Source of the DNA: Pseudorhodobacter sp. E13
GTDB lineage: Bacteria; Pseudomonadota; Alphaproteobacteria; Rhodobacterales; Rhodobacteraceae
DNA: 64,000 nucleotides
Direction: 5' to 3'
Assembly (NCBI RefSeq): GCF_003991405.1
Contig: NZ_RPEN01000155.1
Span: 62,001-126,000, forward strand
Positions 44,645-53,670 of this stretch are shown in pieces (position 1 is the stretch's first letter; the number at the start of each line of letters is the position of its first letter). A program made the position numbers and the translations under genes. The notes beneath the pieces were generated by a model. That model searched no databases. It worked only from the letters and a program-made list of their open reading frames with translations, and was not told the origin of the DNA.

Positions 44645-45180
44645 TACACAAAACCTGCGTTTTCATCGGCAATGCGGGCGGCATCGCGCAGCGCCCAGCC
44701 GATCACCGTCAGCAGCCCCGCGATCAGGAAAACCGCCACGGTGTTGCTGGAGGCCGAAATTGACAAGACCCGCGCGCCGGGCGGGTTGTCAAAGGTCAGG
44801 GCCAAGCCTTGCAGCGTCGGCAGCGCAAGCGCCATGCCCGCCGCCCCCATCAGCCATTGGCCGATACGGGTGATGTGTTGGGCGCAAGGATTGGTCAGAA
44901 TCTCGGCCCTGCGATAGCGCCCGAACAGCCCGCGCATATGCACAAAGGCCATGAGCAAGGGCAAGAAGGTGAACGCTCCCAAAGCGATCACCAGACCGGA
45001 TTTCAGCGGGGTGATTTGGGTTTCGGGCGGCAGGTTTGGGAAGGTGGTCAACAGAAAATCCGGGTGCGCAAAGGCATAGCCAAACGCCCAGATCACGCCA
45101 ACCGGCGCTGCCAATAGCACGGCGGATACCAGCCAATAAAGCCGGTTGGAAACTTTGGCGATGCGCGCTTGGCTTGACAT
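44644..45180 (-). CDS. DUF2975-type membrane protein
   Basis: 178 residues, start ATG 45180 with AAGAGG upstream. Four hydrophobic segments: LYWLVSAVLLAAPVGVIWAFG, LKSGLVIALGAFTFLPLLMAFVHM, IGQWLMGAAGMALALPTLQGLAL and NTVAVFLIAGLLTVIGWAL. The pairing with a small XRE regulator is typical of DUF2975 loci. Function is unknown; it may sense or stabilise the membrane, by analogy only. Confidence 0.85.
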   Translation of the reverse strand: MSSQARIAKVSNRLYWLVSAVLLAAPVGVIWAFGYAFAHPDFLLTTFPNLPPETQITPLKSGLVIALGAFTFLPLLMAFVHMRGLFGRYRRAEILTNPCAQHITRIGQWLMGAAGMALALPTLQGLALTFDNPPGARVLSISASSNTVAVFLIAGLLTVIGWALRDAARIADENAGFV

Positions 45181-45207
45181 GAAAACCTCTTTTCAAGATG
45201 ATAATTT

Positions 45208-45236
45208 AATGTAATACAATAAAAAATACCTGTCAA
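45208..45236 (-). promoter_or_regulatory. Sigma-70-type promoter of the DUF2975/HTH operon
   Basis: On the minus strand a perfect -35 TTGACA (45236-45231) is followed after 17 bases by TACATT (45213-45208; four of six -10 positions). It lies just upstream of the SD AAGAGG and ATG 45180. Confidence 0.6.
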
Positions 45237-45249
45237 TTTGAGATTCGCT

Positions 45250-45824
45250 ATGCGCCTTCTTGCCCCCTTGCTTATGGGTTTGACCCTGTCTGCCTACGCG
45301 TCACTTGTGCCCAGCACGGTTGCATGGCTGGCGGGCCAGTCCCCGATTGATGCCGATCCGGCGACCCTGACCGTGGCGCTTGTGCTGCCCGAAGGGTTGC
45401 GCGCCCAAAAGGATGGCGCGCGGCTGGAGGTGACAGTGAAACGCTTTGATACGGGCGAGGCGCTGCACGGCATTTACAATTGGCCGAAACACCCGCCAAT
45501 GCCGCCGATTTTGGCGGCGAGGACGGGGCCAGCGCACGGTTTTATGGCATCAGGCCAGCCGATGTCGTGAAGATGCGGGCTTTGCAAGACCGCGTGCGCG
45601 CATGGGAAGGGCCGGACCTGAAAGGCAAGCGCGAAGGCAGCTTTGGGATTGGGCTGGATGCCTGCAAACTGGGCGCAGGGCCCGCGCCGGATGCCGTTGC
45701 CTCGTTCTACATCCGCAACGATCCGGCTGGCGCGTTCCGGCCCTTGTTGCGCCGTGCCCGGCTGACCTCCGTCTTGGGGCCGGAGGTTATGGCGCAGATA
45801 CCGGCCTGTCCCGGTGCCAAGTAA
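45250..45824 (+). pseudogene. Frameshifted exported hypothetical protein
   Basis: ATG 45250 opens with a signal-peptide-like start (MRLLAPLLMGLTLSAYASLV) and reads in frame 1 to about 45480, ending ...TGEALHGIYNW. The meaningful sequence then continues in another frame (LAETPANAADFGGEDGASARFYGIRPADVV...) to 45824. One extra base near AATTGG at 45479-45483 would join them into a protein of about 190 residues. Either the gene is decayed in this strain or there is a one-base sequence error. No family is recognised; the mature part looks like a small exported domain with two cysteines (DACKLG, IPACPG). Confidence 0.65.
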
Positions 45825-45962
45825 AACCTGTCGTCAAGGGTTGCGAAGCCGCGCCCGCTGTGATTGAGGTTTGCGCCGCAGGGTGCTACCCTGTCCGCAA
45901 CACCCGGCGTCGGGGGTGTGCGATGCATTTGGATGGTCTGGCGCGTGATATTCTGGAGGACA

Positions 45963-46025
45963 ATGTCCTGTCTCATTCTGATCCTGCGACCGGGCTTCCG
46001 GTCGGACCACGGGCCGCGCGCATGA
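45963..46025 (+). CDS. Possible 20-codon leader ORF overlapping rsfS
   Basis: ATG 45963 is preceded by GGAGGA (spacing only two to three bases) and reads 20 codons to a TGA that overlaps the rsfS ATG at 46022 (ATGA). The rsfS start itself has no SD, so reinitiation from this leader could drive it. Supported only by layout. Confidence 0.35.
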   Translation: MSCLILILRPGFRSDHGPRA

Positions 46026-46408
46026 CGGCCCCGACAAACCCTTCCGCTGATCTGACCTCAGAGACGCTTCTGGCGGCTGTCATGGCATCGCTGGACGATG
46101 ACAAGGCCGAAGAGGTCGTGCAGATCGACCTGCGCGGCCGGTCCGATATGGCCGATTACATGGTGATCGCCTCGGGGCGGTCCTCGCGTCAGGTGGCGTC
46201 GATTTCCGAAAAGCTGGCGGACCGTCTGAAGCAGGATTTTGGCCTGATCTGCAAGATGGAAGGCAAGGAAACCGGCGATTGGGTGCTGATTGATACGGGC
46301 GATGTGATCGTCCATGTTTTCCGCCCCGAAGTGCGCGAGTTTTATGACCTTGAAAAGATGTGGCTGCCCGGCGGCCATATGGGCATAGGCGTGCGCGAGG
46401 ACGACTGA
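46022..46408 (+). CDS. rsfS: Ribosome silencing factor (RsfS/Iojap)
   Basis: 128 residues from ATG 46022. RsfS binds uL14 on the 50S subunit and blocks subunit joining in stationary phase. The conserved core DDKAEEVVQIDLRGRSDMADYMVIASGRSSRQVASISEKL, then KMEGKETGDWVLIDTGDVIVHVFRPEVREFYDLEKMW, is complete. An in-frame ATG at 45923 would add 33 residues that do not fit the family. The stop overlaps the rlmH start (TGATG). Confidence 0.93.
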   Translation: MTAPTNPSADLTSETLLAAVMASLDDDKAEEVVQIDLRGRSDMADYMVIASGRSSRQVASISEKLADRLKQDFGLICKMEGKETGDWVLIDTGDVIVHVFRPEVREFYDLEKMWLPGGHMGIGVREDD

Positions 46409-46878
46409 TGCGGGTGCATCTGTGCGCTGTGGGGCGGCTGCGTGGCGGCCCCGAGCGTGATCTGATCGACGATTATGTCACCCGGTTCAACCGGACGGGC
46501 CGGGCCTTGGGGCTTGGCCCTTTTGCTTTGTCCGAGGTCGAGGACCGCAAAGGTGGCGGGATGGAGGCCGAAGCGGCGCTGCTGGCCCGCGCGGTGCCAT
46601 CGGGTGCGCTGACCGTGGTGATGGATGAACGCGGGCGCAGCCTGACCAGCCCTGAATTTGCCGATCAACTGGCGAAATGGCGCGATGCCGGGCGGCAGGA
46701 TGTGGCCTTTTGCATTGGTGGGGCCGATGGTCTGGCGCCGTCCTTGCGGGACAGTGCCGATTTCGCGCTGTCCTTTGGCGCGATGGTCTGGCCGCATATG
46801 CTGGTGCGGGTGATGTTGGCCGAACAGCTTTACCGTGCGGCGTCCATTCTGGCGGGCAGCCCCTACCACCGGGAATAG
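46408..46878 (+). CDS. rlmH: 23S rRNA (pseudouridine1915-N3)-methyltransferase
   Basis: 156 residues, a normal length. It is a SPOUT-fold enzyme that methylates pseudouridine 1915 of 23S rRNA on the 70S ribosome. Family blocks are VVMDERGRSLTSPEFADQL, FCIGGADGLAPSLR and LSFGAMVWPHMLVRVMLAEQLYRAASILAGSPYHRE, the last being the near-invariant C-terminus. Start overlaps the rsfS stop, the standard rsfS-rlmH pair. Confidence 0.97.
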   Translation: MRVHLCAVGRLRGGPERDLIDDYVTRFNRTGRALGLGPFALSEVEDRKGGGMEAEAALLARAVPSGALTVVMDERGRSLTSPEFADQLAKWRDAGRQDVAFCIGGADGLAPSLRDSADFALSFGAMVWPHMLVRVMLAEQLYRAASILAGSPYHRE

Positions 46879-46964
46879 GCGCGGGGGAATAAGCGCGAGG
46901 GAATGAGACTTGTCGGGCGCGGTTTCGCTGCCTAGGCTACCCGCGAACCACGGGGGGGCCGCGT

Positions 46965-47945
46965 ATGACCACAGTATCCTTGGACGATATCGAAGCCACA
47001 ACCGTGCAGGCGTTGCGCGCGCATGGGGCCGAAGACTGGATCGCGGCAGAGGTTGCCCGCGCCGTGCGCCGGGCCGAGGAAACCGGCAATGTGATCTGCG
47101 GGCTGTATTACCTTGAAAGCTATTGTGTGCAGTTACGCTCCGGTCGGGTGCAAGGCGCGGTGGAACCTGTTGTCGCCGCCCCGCGTCCGGGGGTGGTGCA
47201 GGTGGATGCCGGGTTCGGTTTTGCCCAAGCGGCCTTTCGGCGCGGATTGGCTGCGGCGGTTGCGGCGGCGCGGGCCAATGGCATTGCGACTTACGCGATT
47301 TGCCATGCGCATACCTGCACCTCGCTGGGCTATTTCACCGAACAGATTGCCGCCGAAGGCTTGGTCGCCATTGGCATGACCAACGCGACCCCCATTGTCG
47401 CCGCCCCCGGTGGCACCAAGCGGCTGATCGGCACCAACCCGATAGCGTTTTCAGTGCCGGGCCGCGCCGGGGGGCGGGCGCTGCATTTCGACTTTTCCAC
47501 CTCGGGGGTGGCGTTGGGCAAGATCACCATGGCGGCGGCGGCAGGCCAATCCATACCGCTGGGCTGGGCCGTGGATGCGCAGGGCCAGCCCACGACCGAC
47601 CCGAATGCCGCGCTGAAAGGCGCATTGGTCGGGGCGGGCGGGCATAAGGGCTGGGGCTTTGGCCTGATGGCCGAAGTGTTGGTGGCGGGGCTGACAGGGT
47701 CGCTCAATTCCATCGACGTGGCCCCGCTGAAGGCACCGACGGGCAAGCCGCATGATCTGGGGCAGGTCTATCTGCTGATCGACCCGGCGCAGAACGCAGG
47801 GTTTTTCGACCGGTTGGAGCGGCTGCAAACAGCGGTGGCCGAGGACCCGGAGGCGCGGCTGCCCGGAAGCCGCCCGCGCAGGCTGGACCCGGTGGAGGTG
47901 CCCGATGCGCTGTGGTCACTGGTCACGGGCCTGGCGGCGGGCTGA
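46965..47945 (+). CDS. Malate/lactate/ureidoglycolate dehydrogenase family oxidoreductase (Ldh_2)
   Basis: 326 residues. It belongs to the NAD(P)-dependent family that includes sulpholactate, ureidoglycolate and delta-1-piperideine-2-carboxylate reductases. Seen: the active-site histidine region AICHAHTCTSLGYF, TNATPIVAAPGGTKRLIGTNPIAFSVPG, HFDFSTSGVALGKI and GGHKGWGFGLMAEVL. The exact substrate cannot be set. It sits between rlmH and gpmI on the same strand, each with short gaps, without an obvious pathway link. Confidence 0.9.
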   Translation: MTTVSLDDIEATTVQALRAHGAEDWIAAEVARAVRRAEETGNVICGLYYLESYCVQLRSGRVQGAVEPVVAAPRPGVVQVDAGFGFAQAAFRRGLAAAVAAARANGIATYAICHAHTCTSLGYFTEQIAAEGLVAIGMTNATPIVAAPGGTKRLIGTNPIAFSVPGRAGGRALHFDFSTSGVALGKITMAAAAGQSIPLGWAVDAQGQPTTDPNAALKGALVGAGGHKGWGFGLMAEVLVAGLTGSLNSIDVAPLKAPTGKPHDLGQVYLLIDPAQNAGFFDRLERLQTAVAEDPEARLPGSRPRRLDPVEVPDALWSLVTGLAAG

Positions 47946-48053
47946 CGGGGTGGGCTGACGGGGGGGTAGGCGGGGCGCAAGCCTGCCTGAAACCGATTGA
48001 ACGCGGTCTGCACAAGGCGTAAACCGGGGGCAATTCAAAGGAGGCGCCTTGCT

Positions 48054-49571
48054 ATGACCGTTCCGAAACCCGTTGTTTTGTGCATTCTGGATGGCTGGGG
48101 GCTGAACGAAGACACCAGCGCAAATGCCCCGGTTCTGGCGAAAACCCCGCATTTTGACCGGCTGATGGCAAGCTGCCCGCATGCAACGCTGGTGACGCAT
48201 GGCCCCGATGTGGGTTTGCCGCGCGGGCAGATGGGCAATTCCGAAGTGGGCCATACCAATATCGGCGCGGGCCGCGTGGTGGCGATGGATCTGGGCGCGA
48301 TTGATCTGGCGATCGAGGAAGGCACCTTTGGCAAAAACCCGCAGCTTATGGATTTCATCGCGCGGCTGAAGGCCAGTGGCGGGGTGGCGCATCTGATGGG
48401 CGTGATCTCGGACGGGGGGGTGCATGGCCATGTGGCGCATGTGATCGCCGCCGCCAATACCGTGGCCGGGGCAGGCGTGCCGGTGGTCATCCATGCCATC
48501 ACCGATGGCCGCGATGTCGCCCCCAGTTCCGCACCCGAGCATATGGCCCGGCTGATCGAAGGTCTGGCGCCGGGGGTGCAGATTGGCACCGTGATTGGCC
48601 GCTATTGGGCGATGGACCGCGACAACCGCTGGGACCGCGTTGGCCGCGCCTTTGACGCGATGGTGGCCGGCAAGGGTGAGGCCGCAGCCGACCCGCAAGC
48701 CGCCATTGCCGCCGCCCATGCGCGCGGTGAAACCGATGAGTTTATCGCGCCGACGGTGATGGCGGGCTATGCTGGTGCCAAGCAAGGCGACGGCTTCTAT
48801 TGCCTGAATTTCCGCGCCGACCGTGCCCGCGAAATTCTGGCGGCATTGGGTGATCCGGCCTTTGACGGGTTCGATGCCAGCGCCCGCCCGAAATGGGAGG
48901 CGATGCTGGGGATGGTGGATTATTCGGCCCATCACAATGCCTATATGCTGACGGCCTATCCCAAGCCCGTGCTGAACAATACGTTGGGTGAATGGGTGTC
49001 CAAGCAGGGGCGCACGCAGTTTCGCCTCGCGGAAACAGAGAAATACCCGCATGTGACGTTTTTCCTGAATGGTGGCGCAGAGGCAGCCAGCCCCGGCGAG
49101 GACCGCGCGATGCCGAAATCGCCAAAGGTGGCAACCTATGACCTGCAGCCCGAAATGTCGGAACCCGAGGTCGCGGAAAAGCTGGTTGGGGCCATCGAGC
49201 ATGGCTATGACCTGATCGTGGTGAATTTTGCCAACCCCGATATGGTGGGCCACACCGGCGATCTGGCCGCTGCGATCAAGGCTTGTGAGGCGGTGGACAA
49301 TGGTTTGGGGCAGGCCTTGGCCGCGCTGGAAAAGGTGGGCGGGGCGATGATCGTGACCGCCGATCATGGCAATTGCGAAACCATGGTGGACCCGGTGACA
49401 GGCGGGCCGCATACCGCGCATACCACCAATCTGGTGCCGGTGATCCTGTATGGCGGGCCTGCGGGTGCGCGTTTGCGCAGCGGTCGCCTGGCCGATCTGG
49501 CCCCCACGGTGTTGCAATTGATGGGGCTGGACCAACCCGCCGAGATGACGGGGCAAAGCCTGATCCAATGA
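48054..49571 (+). CDS. gpmI: 2,3-bisphosphoglycerate-independent phosphoglycerate mutase
   Basis: 505 residues from ATG 48054, with AAAGGAGG upstream. It interconverts 3- and 2-phosphoglycerate using two Mn ions. The alkaline-phosphatase-like fold shows VVLCILDGWGLN, the nucleophilic serine in QMGNSEVGHTNIGAGR, ITDGRDVAPSS, NFANPDMVGHTG and TADHGNCETM. The TGA overlaps the next start (ATGA). It heads the gpmI-envC-ctpA-rppH run that is common in Alphaproteobacteria. Confidence 0.97.
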   Translation: MTVPKPVVLCILDGWGLNEDTSANAPVLAKTPHFDRLMASCPHATLVTHGPDVGLPRGQMGNSEVGHTNIGAGRVVAMDLGAIDLAIEEGTFGKNPQLMDFIARLKASGGVAHLMGVISDGGVHGHVAHVIAAANTVAGAGVPVVIHAITDGRDVAPSSAPEHMARLIEGLAPGVQIGTVIGRYWAMDRDNRWDRVGRAFDAMVAGKGEAAADPQAAIAAAHARGETDEFIAPTVMAGYAGAKQGDGFYCLNFRADRAREILAALGDPAFDGFDASARPKWEAMLGMVDYSAHHNAYMLTAYPKPVLNNTLGEWVSKQGRTQFRLAETEKYPHVTFFLNGGAEAASPGEDRAMPKSPKVATYDLQPEMSEPEVAEKLVGAIEHGYDLIVVNFANPDMVGHTGDLAAAIKACEAVDNGLGQALAALEKVGGAMIVTADHGNCETMVDPVTGGPHTAHTTNLVPVILYGGPAGARLRSGRLADLAPTVLQLMGLDQPAEMTGQSLIQ

Positions 49572-50686
49572 TCCGCGCCGCTCTTCTGTCCCTCATGCTT
49601 TGCACTGCCGCCGAGGCCCAGACCGCGGCACAGCAGGCCACCGATGCCGCTGCCGCTTTGGCAAAGGCTGTGGCGGGGATGGAAGAAGCGGAAAGCGCGC
49701 GCGACCGGGTATCGGCGCTGACCAGCACCATTCAGGCCTATGAACAAGGGTTAAGCGCGCTGCGCGACGGGTTGCGGCAAGCCAAGGTGCGCGAGGCGTC
49801 ACTGCTGTTGCAATTCGAATCCGAGCGCAACCGCGTCGGGCAATTGCTGGGCGTTCTGGGCCAGTTGGAGGCAACCCCCGGCCCCTTGCTGTTGCTGCAC
49901 CCGTCCGGGCCTTTGGGCACTGCGCGGTCGGGCATGATTATTTCCGAGGTGACACCCGCCTTGCAGGCCGAAGTGGCGCGCTTGCAGGCGGAACTGACCG
50001 AATTGCGCGATCTGCGCGCCTTGCAGGTCGCAGCGGGCGAGGTGTTGGCGAATGGGCTGACCGTGGCGCAATCGGCGCGCACCGCGCTGAGCCAAGCGAT
50101 TTCAGACCGCACGACCCTGCCGCGCCGCTTTACCGAAGACCCGGAAGCCCTGCGCAGCTTGCTGGAAAGCGCCGACACGCTGGCCGCCTTTGCCGACGGG
50201 TTGGAATTGGACGCAGAAGGCAGCGACAGCCTGCGCAGCTTTGCCTCGGCCGAGGGGAAACTGGCGCTGCCGACGCTGGGAAGTTTGCTGTTGCGCGCGG
50301 GTGAAGCCGATGCCAGCGGCACCCGCCGCCCCGGTATCACCCTGTCCACCCGCGCCCGCGCGCTGATCACCGCACCCTGGGCAGGGACCATCCGCTACCG
50401 CGGTCCGCTGCTCGACTACGGAAATGTGATTATCCTTGAGCCGGGAGGCGGCTATCTTATGATCATGGCCGGGCTGGGCACAGTCTACGGCGAAGTCGGG
50501 GAAGTGGTGGGAATCGGTGCGCCTTTGGGCCTTATGGGCGGTGGCAGCGATGAGATAAACGAAGAGTTTTTGGCCAGTGCCGCCGATGTGGGTGGTATTC
50601 GCGAGACAGAAACGCTTTATATTGAGATCAGAAAAGGCACCGAGCCGGTCGATCCGGCGCCATGGTTCGCCGCAACAAGGGATTGA
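49568..50686 (+). CDS. EnvC-like murein hydrolase activator with degenerate LytM domain
   Basis: 372 residues. A signal peptide (MIRAALLSLMLCTAAEAQ) leads to a long coiled coil (about 30-260), with repeated heptad-like segments such as ALQAEVARLQAELTELRDLRAL. The C-terminal LytM/M23 domain (APWAGTIRYRGPLLDYGNVIILEPGGGYLMIMAGLG) lacks the HxxxD and HxH zinc ligands; the usual YAHL is MAGL. It should therefore activate amidases at division rather than cut peptidoglycan. Coupled to gpmI by ATGA; ctpA follows. Confidence 0.9.
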   Translation: MIRAALLSLMLCTAAEAQTAAQQATDAAAALAKAVAGMEEAESARDRVSALTSTIQAYEQGLSALRDGLRQAKVREASLLLQFESERNRVGQLLGVLGQLEATPGPLLLLHPSGPLGTARSGMIISEVTPALQAEVARLQAELTELRDLRALQVAAGEVLANGLTVAQSARTALSQAISDRTTLPRRFTEDPEALRSLLESADTLAAFADGLELDAEGSDSLRSFASAEGKLALPTLGSLLLRAGEADASGTRRPGITLSTRARALITAPWAGTIRYRGPLLDYGNVIILEPGGGYLMIMAGLGTVYGEVGEVVGIGAPLGLMGGGSDEINEEFLASAADVGGIRETETLYIEIRKGTEPVDPAPWFAATRD

Positions 50687-50694
50687 GACAGGCA

Positions 50695-52032
50695 ATGAAG
50701 AGATTCGCTATGGCTGCTTTGGGCGGCACCGTTGCAGGCGTTCTGCTGACAACGCAGATCGCAGGCCCGCTTTTGGCGCAGGAAACCAAGAAAAGCGCCA
50801 CCGTCTATGAGCAGCTTGACCTGTTCGGCGATATTTTTGAACGTATCCGCGGCCAATATGTCGAGGAAGTGGATACCAACAAGCTGATCGAGGCGGCGAT
50901 CAACGGCATGCTGACCTCGCTTGATCCGCATTCCAGCTACCTTGCGCCCAAGGATTTCGACGACATGCGCGTGCAGACGCGGGGCGAGTTTGGCGGCCTT
51001 GGCATCGAGGTGACGCAGGAAGAAGGCTATGTGAAGGTCGTCTCTCCGATGGATGACACGCCTGCGGATGCCGCCGGGATCGAGGCGGGTGATTTCATCA
51101 CCCATGTGAATGGTGAGTCGGTTCTGGGCCTGACGTTGGATGCGGCGGTGGAACTGATGCGCGGCCCGGTCGGGTCCGAGATCATCATCACCGTTGTGCG
51201 CGAAGGCACGGCAGAGCCGTTCGACGTGTCGATCATCCGCGACACGATCAAGCTGACGGCGGTGCGCACCCGCGCTGTGGGCAGCACCATCGTGGTGCGG
51301 ATGACCACCTTCAACGATCAGACCTATCCGGGGCTGGAAGAGGGGCTTGCCAAAACATCCGAGGAACTGGGCGGCTGGGACAATGTCAGCGGCGTTGTGC
51401 TGGACCTGCGCAACAACCCCGGTGGTTTGCTGAATCAGGCCATCGCGGTGTCGGATGCGTTTCTGGACAAAGGCGAGATTGTTTCGACCCGTGGGCGTGA
51501 GGCCAGCGACGGTGAGCGGGTGAATGCAACGCCGGGCGATCTGACCGGGGGTAAACCTTTGGTCGTGCTGATCAATGGCGGCTCTGCCTCGGCATCGGAA
51601 ATTGTGTCGGGCGCTTTGCAGGACCATCGCCGCGCGATTATCGTGGGGACGAAAAGCTTTGGCAAAGGCTCGGTGCAGACCATCATCCCGCTGCGCGGCG
51701 AAGGGGCGATGCGCCTGACCACCGCGCGCTATTACACGCCGTCGGGCCGCTCTATTCAGGCGCTGGGCGTGGCCCCCGATATCATCGTGAACCAGCCGCC
51801 GCGCAAACCCGTGACCGAAGAGGAGGAAGCCGCAAGCGCGGTTCAGGCCCGGACCGAGGCATCCTTGCGCGGGGCCTTGGACAACGACTCGATGTCGGAG
51901 GATGAGCGCAAGCAGCTGGAAGAAGATCGCGCCCGCGAGGAAGAAACCGCCAAGCTGCGCGAAGAAGATTATCAACTGGCCTATGCCGTGGATATTCTGA
52001 AAGGCCTGAACGCTTTGGCCGTGAAACCCTGA
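50695..52032 (+). CDS. ctpA: C-terminal processing peptidase (S41)
   Basis: 445 residues from ATG 50695. A signal/anchor ([20 protein letters not shown]) is followed by the N-terminal helical part, then a PDZ domain (about 90-175; [24 protein letters not shown]), then the protease core. The core has LDLRNNPGG, the nucleophile in [14 protein letters not shown] and the lysine in [13 protein letters not shown]. The C-terminal Glu/Arg-rich tail is probably a coiled coil. It is periplasmic and degrades or matures envelope proteins, possibly murein hydrolases given the EnvC neighbour. Confidence 0.96.
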   Translation: MKRFAMAALGGTVAGVLLTTQIAGPLLAQETKKSATVYEQLDLFGDIFERIRGQYVEEVDTNKLIEAAINGMLTSLDPHSSYLAPKDFDDMRVQTRGEFGGLGIEVTQEEGYVKVVSPMDDTPADAAGIEAGDFITHVNGESVLGLTLDAAVELMRGPVGSEIIITVVREGTAEPFDVSIIRDTIKLTAVRTRAVGSTIVVRMTTFNDQTYPGLEEGLAKTSEELGGWDNVSGVVLDLRNNPGGLLNQAIAVSDAFLDKGEIVSTRGREASDGERVNATPGDLTGGKPLVVLINGGSASASEIVSGALQDHRRAIIVGTKSFGKGSVQTIIPLRGEGAMRLTTARYYTPSGRSIQALGVAPDIIVNQPPRKPVTEEEEAASAVQARTEASLRGALDNDSMSEDERKQLEEDRAREEETAKLREEDYQLAYAVDILKGLNALAVKP

Positions 52033-52050
52033 TCGGGGCAGAAACACGTC

Positions 52051-52084
52051 AAAGGGGCGCGCAACCGTGCGCCCCTTTTGTTTA
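52051..52084 (+). terminator. Rho-independent terminator between ctpA and rppH
   Basis: AAAGGGGCGC-GCAACCGT-GCGCCCCTTT is a perfect 10-bp stem, followed by TGTTT. It lies 18 bases past the ctpA stop and only 13 bases before the rppH start. Confidence 0.85.
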
Positions 52085-52096
52085 CCGGGACGCGGA

Positions 52097-52585
52097 ATGA
52101 TGACGACAGCAAGCAACCTTCCCTACCGCCCCTGTGTGGGTGTGATGTTGATCAATGCCCAAGGCCAGATTTTCGCCGGGCAGCGGCTGGATGCCCCTGC
52201 CGGGGTGGCGGCTTGGCAAATGCCGCAAGGCGGGATTGATGCCGGCGAAAAGCCGCGCGTGGCCGCGCTGCGCGAATTATGGGAAGAAACCGGGGTGACG
52301 GCGGATCTGGTGGAGAAGCTGGCCAAAACCGAGGACTGGGTGACTTATGACCTGCCGCCCGAATTGCTGGGCAAGGTTTGGGGCGGCAAATATCGCGGCC
52401 AGCGGCAAAAGTGGTTTTTGTATCGCTTCACCGGGCGGGATGATCAGATCAACATCGCCACCGAACACCCGGAGTTTTCGCGCTGGCGCTGGATCGGGGC
52501 GGAGGAGATGGTCGCCTCTATCGTGCCCTTCAAGCGCGGCGTTTATGAAGAGGTTGTCGCGGCTTTCCGCAACTGGCTGGCGTGA
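52097..52585 (+). CDS. rppH: RNA pyrophosphohydrolase (Nudix)
   Basis: 162 residues from ATG 52097 (ATG 52100 is adjacent). It removes pyrophosphate from the 5' end of mRNAs and so starts RNase E-dependent decay. The Nudix box is [23 protein letters not shown], with the glutamates in place. [21 protein letters not shown] at the start and [11 protein letters not shown] are RppH features. A terminator separates it from ctpA, and a hairpin shared with msrA follows. Confidence 0.95.
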   Translation: MMTTASNLPYRPCVGVMLINAQGQIFAGQRLDAPAGVAAWQMPQGGIDAGEKPRVAALRELWEETGVTADLVEKLAKTEDWVTYDLPPELLGKVWGGKYRGQRQKWFLYRFTGRDDQINIATEHPEFSRWRWIGAEEMVASIVPFKRGVYEEVVAAFRNWLA

Positions 52586-52586
52586 T

Positions 52587-52612
52587 CGCCCGCTGAGCAT
52601 CCTCAGCGGGCG
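52587..52612. terminator. Bidirectional hairpin between rppH and msrA
   Basis: CGCCCGCTGAG-CATC-CTCAGCGGGCG is a perfect 11-bp stem in the convergent gap, one base after the rppH stop. There is no long T tract on either side, so strength is uncertain. Confidence 0.7.
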
Positions 52613-52626
52613 TGGTTGCAGTGCGG

Positions 52627-53139
52627 CTATTCGGCGGCGCGGGTGTCACGCTTGGGCAAAACCCAATCGGGGCGCGCGAAATGGCAGGTATAGCCATTGG
52701 GCTGGCGTTCCAGATAATCCTGATGCTCTGGCTCGGCTTCCCAGAACTCGCCCACCGGTTCCAGCTCTGTCACTACTTTGCCCGGCCACAGGCCGCTGGC
52801 GTTCACATCGGCGATGGTATCTTCGGCAACGGATTTTTGCACATCATCGACGTAATAGATCGCCGAGCGATAGCTTGGCCCGCGGTCATTGCCTTGCCGG
52901 TTCGGCGTGGTCGGATCATGGATCTGGAAGAAGAATTCCAAAATCTCGCGATAGCTGGTCTGCGCGGGGTCAAAGATGATCTCGATGCCTTCGGCATGGC
53001 TGCCATGATCGCGGTAGGTGGCATTGGCGACATCGCCGCCGGTATAGCCCACGCGCGTGCGCAGGATGCCGGGCCGCTTGCGGATCAGGTCTTGCATGCC
53101 CCAGAAACAGCCTCCGGCCAATACTGCGCGTTCGGTCAT
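52627..53139 (-). CDS. msrA: Peptide-methionine (S)-S-oxide reductase
   Basis: 170 residues from ATG 53139, which overlaps the msrB stop (ATGA). It reduces the S epimer of methionine sulphoxide. The catalytic cysteine is C11 in [39 protein letters not shown] and IYYVDD are family blocks. There is no signal peptide, so cytoplasmic. Operon order is msrB-msrA. Confidence 0.96.
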   Translation of the reverse strand: MTERAVLAGGCFWGMQDLIRKRPGILRTRVGYTGGDVANATYRDHGSHAEGIEIIFDPAQTSYREILEFFFQIHDPTTPNRQGNDRGPSYRSAIYYVDDVQKSVAEDTIADVNASGLWPGKVVTELEPVGEFWEAEPEHQDYLERQPNGYTCHFARPDWVLPKRDTRAAE

Positions 53140-53594
53140 GCCCGTCCCTCCACTTGATCCAGATAAGCGCCGTAGCCTTCGGCCTCCATCTCGTCTTTCG
53201 GCACGAAACGCAGGCTGGCCGAGTTGATGCAATAGCGCAGGCCGCCCATCGCACGCGGGCCATCGTTGAACACATGGCCCAGATGGCTGTCGGCGTGTTT
53301 GGACCGCACTTCAACCCGGACCATGCCATGCGACACATCGCGATGCTCGGTCACGTTATCAATCGGTTTGGAAAACGCGGGCCAGCCGCAGCCGGAATTG
53401 AACTTGGCCGAGGAGGCGAACAGCGGCTCCCCCGACACCACATCGACATAGATACCGGGTTCGAAATGCTTGTCATATTCGCCGGTAAAGGCGCGTTCGG
53501 TGCCGTTTTCCTGCGTGACGCGGAATTGCTCGGGCGTCAGGCGGGACAGGGCGTCGCCGGTTTTGGTGTAAGCCCCGGTTTTTGTGTCAGTCAT
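53136..53594 (-). CDS. msrB: Peptide-methionine (R)-S-oxide reductase
   Basis: 152 residues. It reduces the R epimer of methionine sulphoxide. The blocks are [38 protein letters not shown] and [13 protein letters not shown], with the catalytic cysteine in RYCINS. The zinc-binding CxxC pairs of many MsrB proteins are absent. Together with msrA it restores both epimers. It lies 76 bp from the EamA gene end. Confidence 0.96.
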   Translation of the reverse strand: MTDTKTGAYTKTGDALSRLTPEQFRVTQENGTERAFTGEYDKHFEPGIYVDVVSGEPLFASSAKFNSGCGWPAFSKPIDNVTEHRDVSHGMVRVEVRSKHADSHLGHVFNDGPRAMGGLRYCINSASLRFVPKDEMEAEGYGAYLDQVEGRA

Positions 53595-53670
53595 GGCGCA
53601 CTCCCGTTTTCTGGTGATGGGTAGTATATGGGGCGATGGGCGCGTTTCGCCAAGCCCCCGTAGCGCGGGC

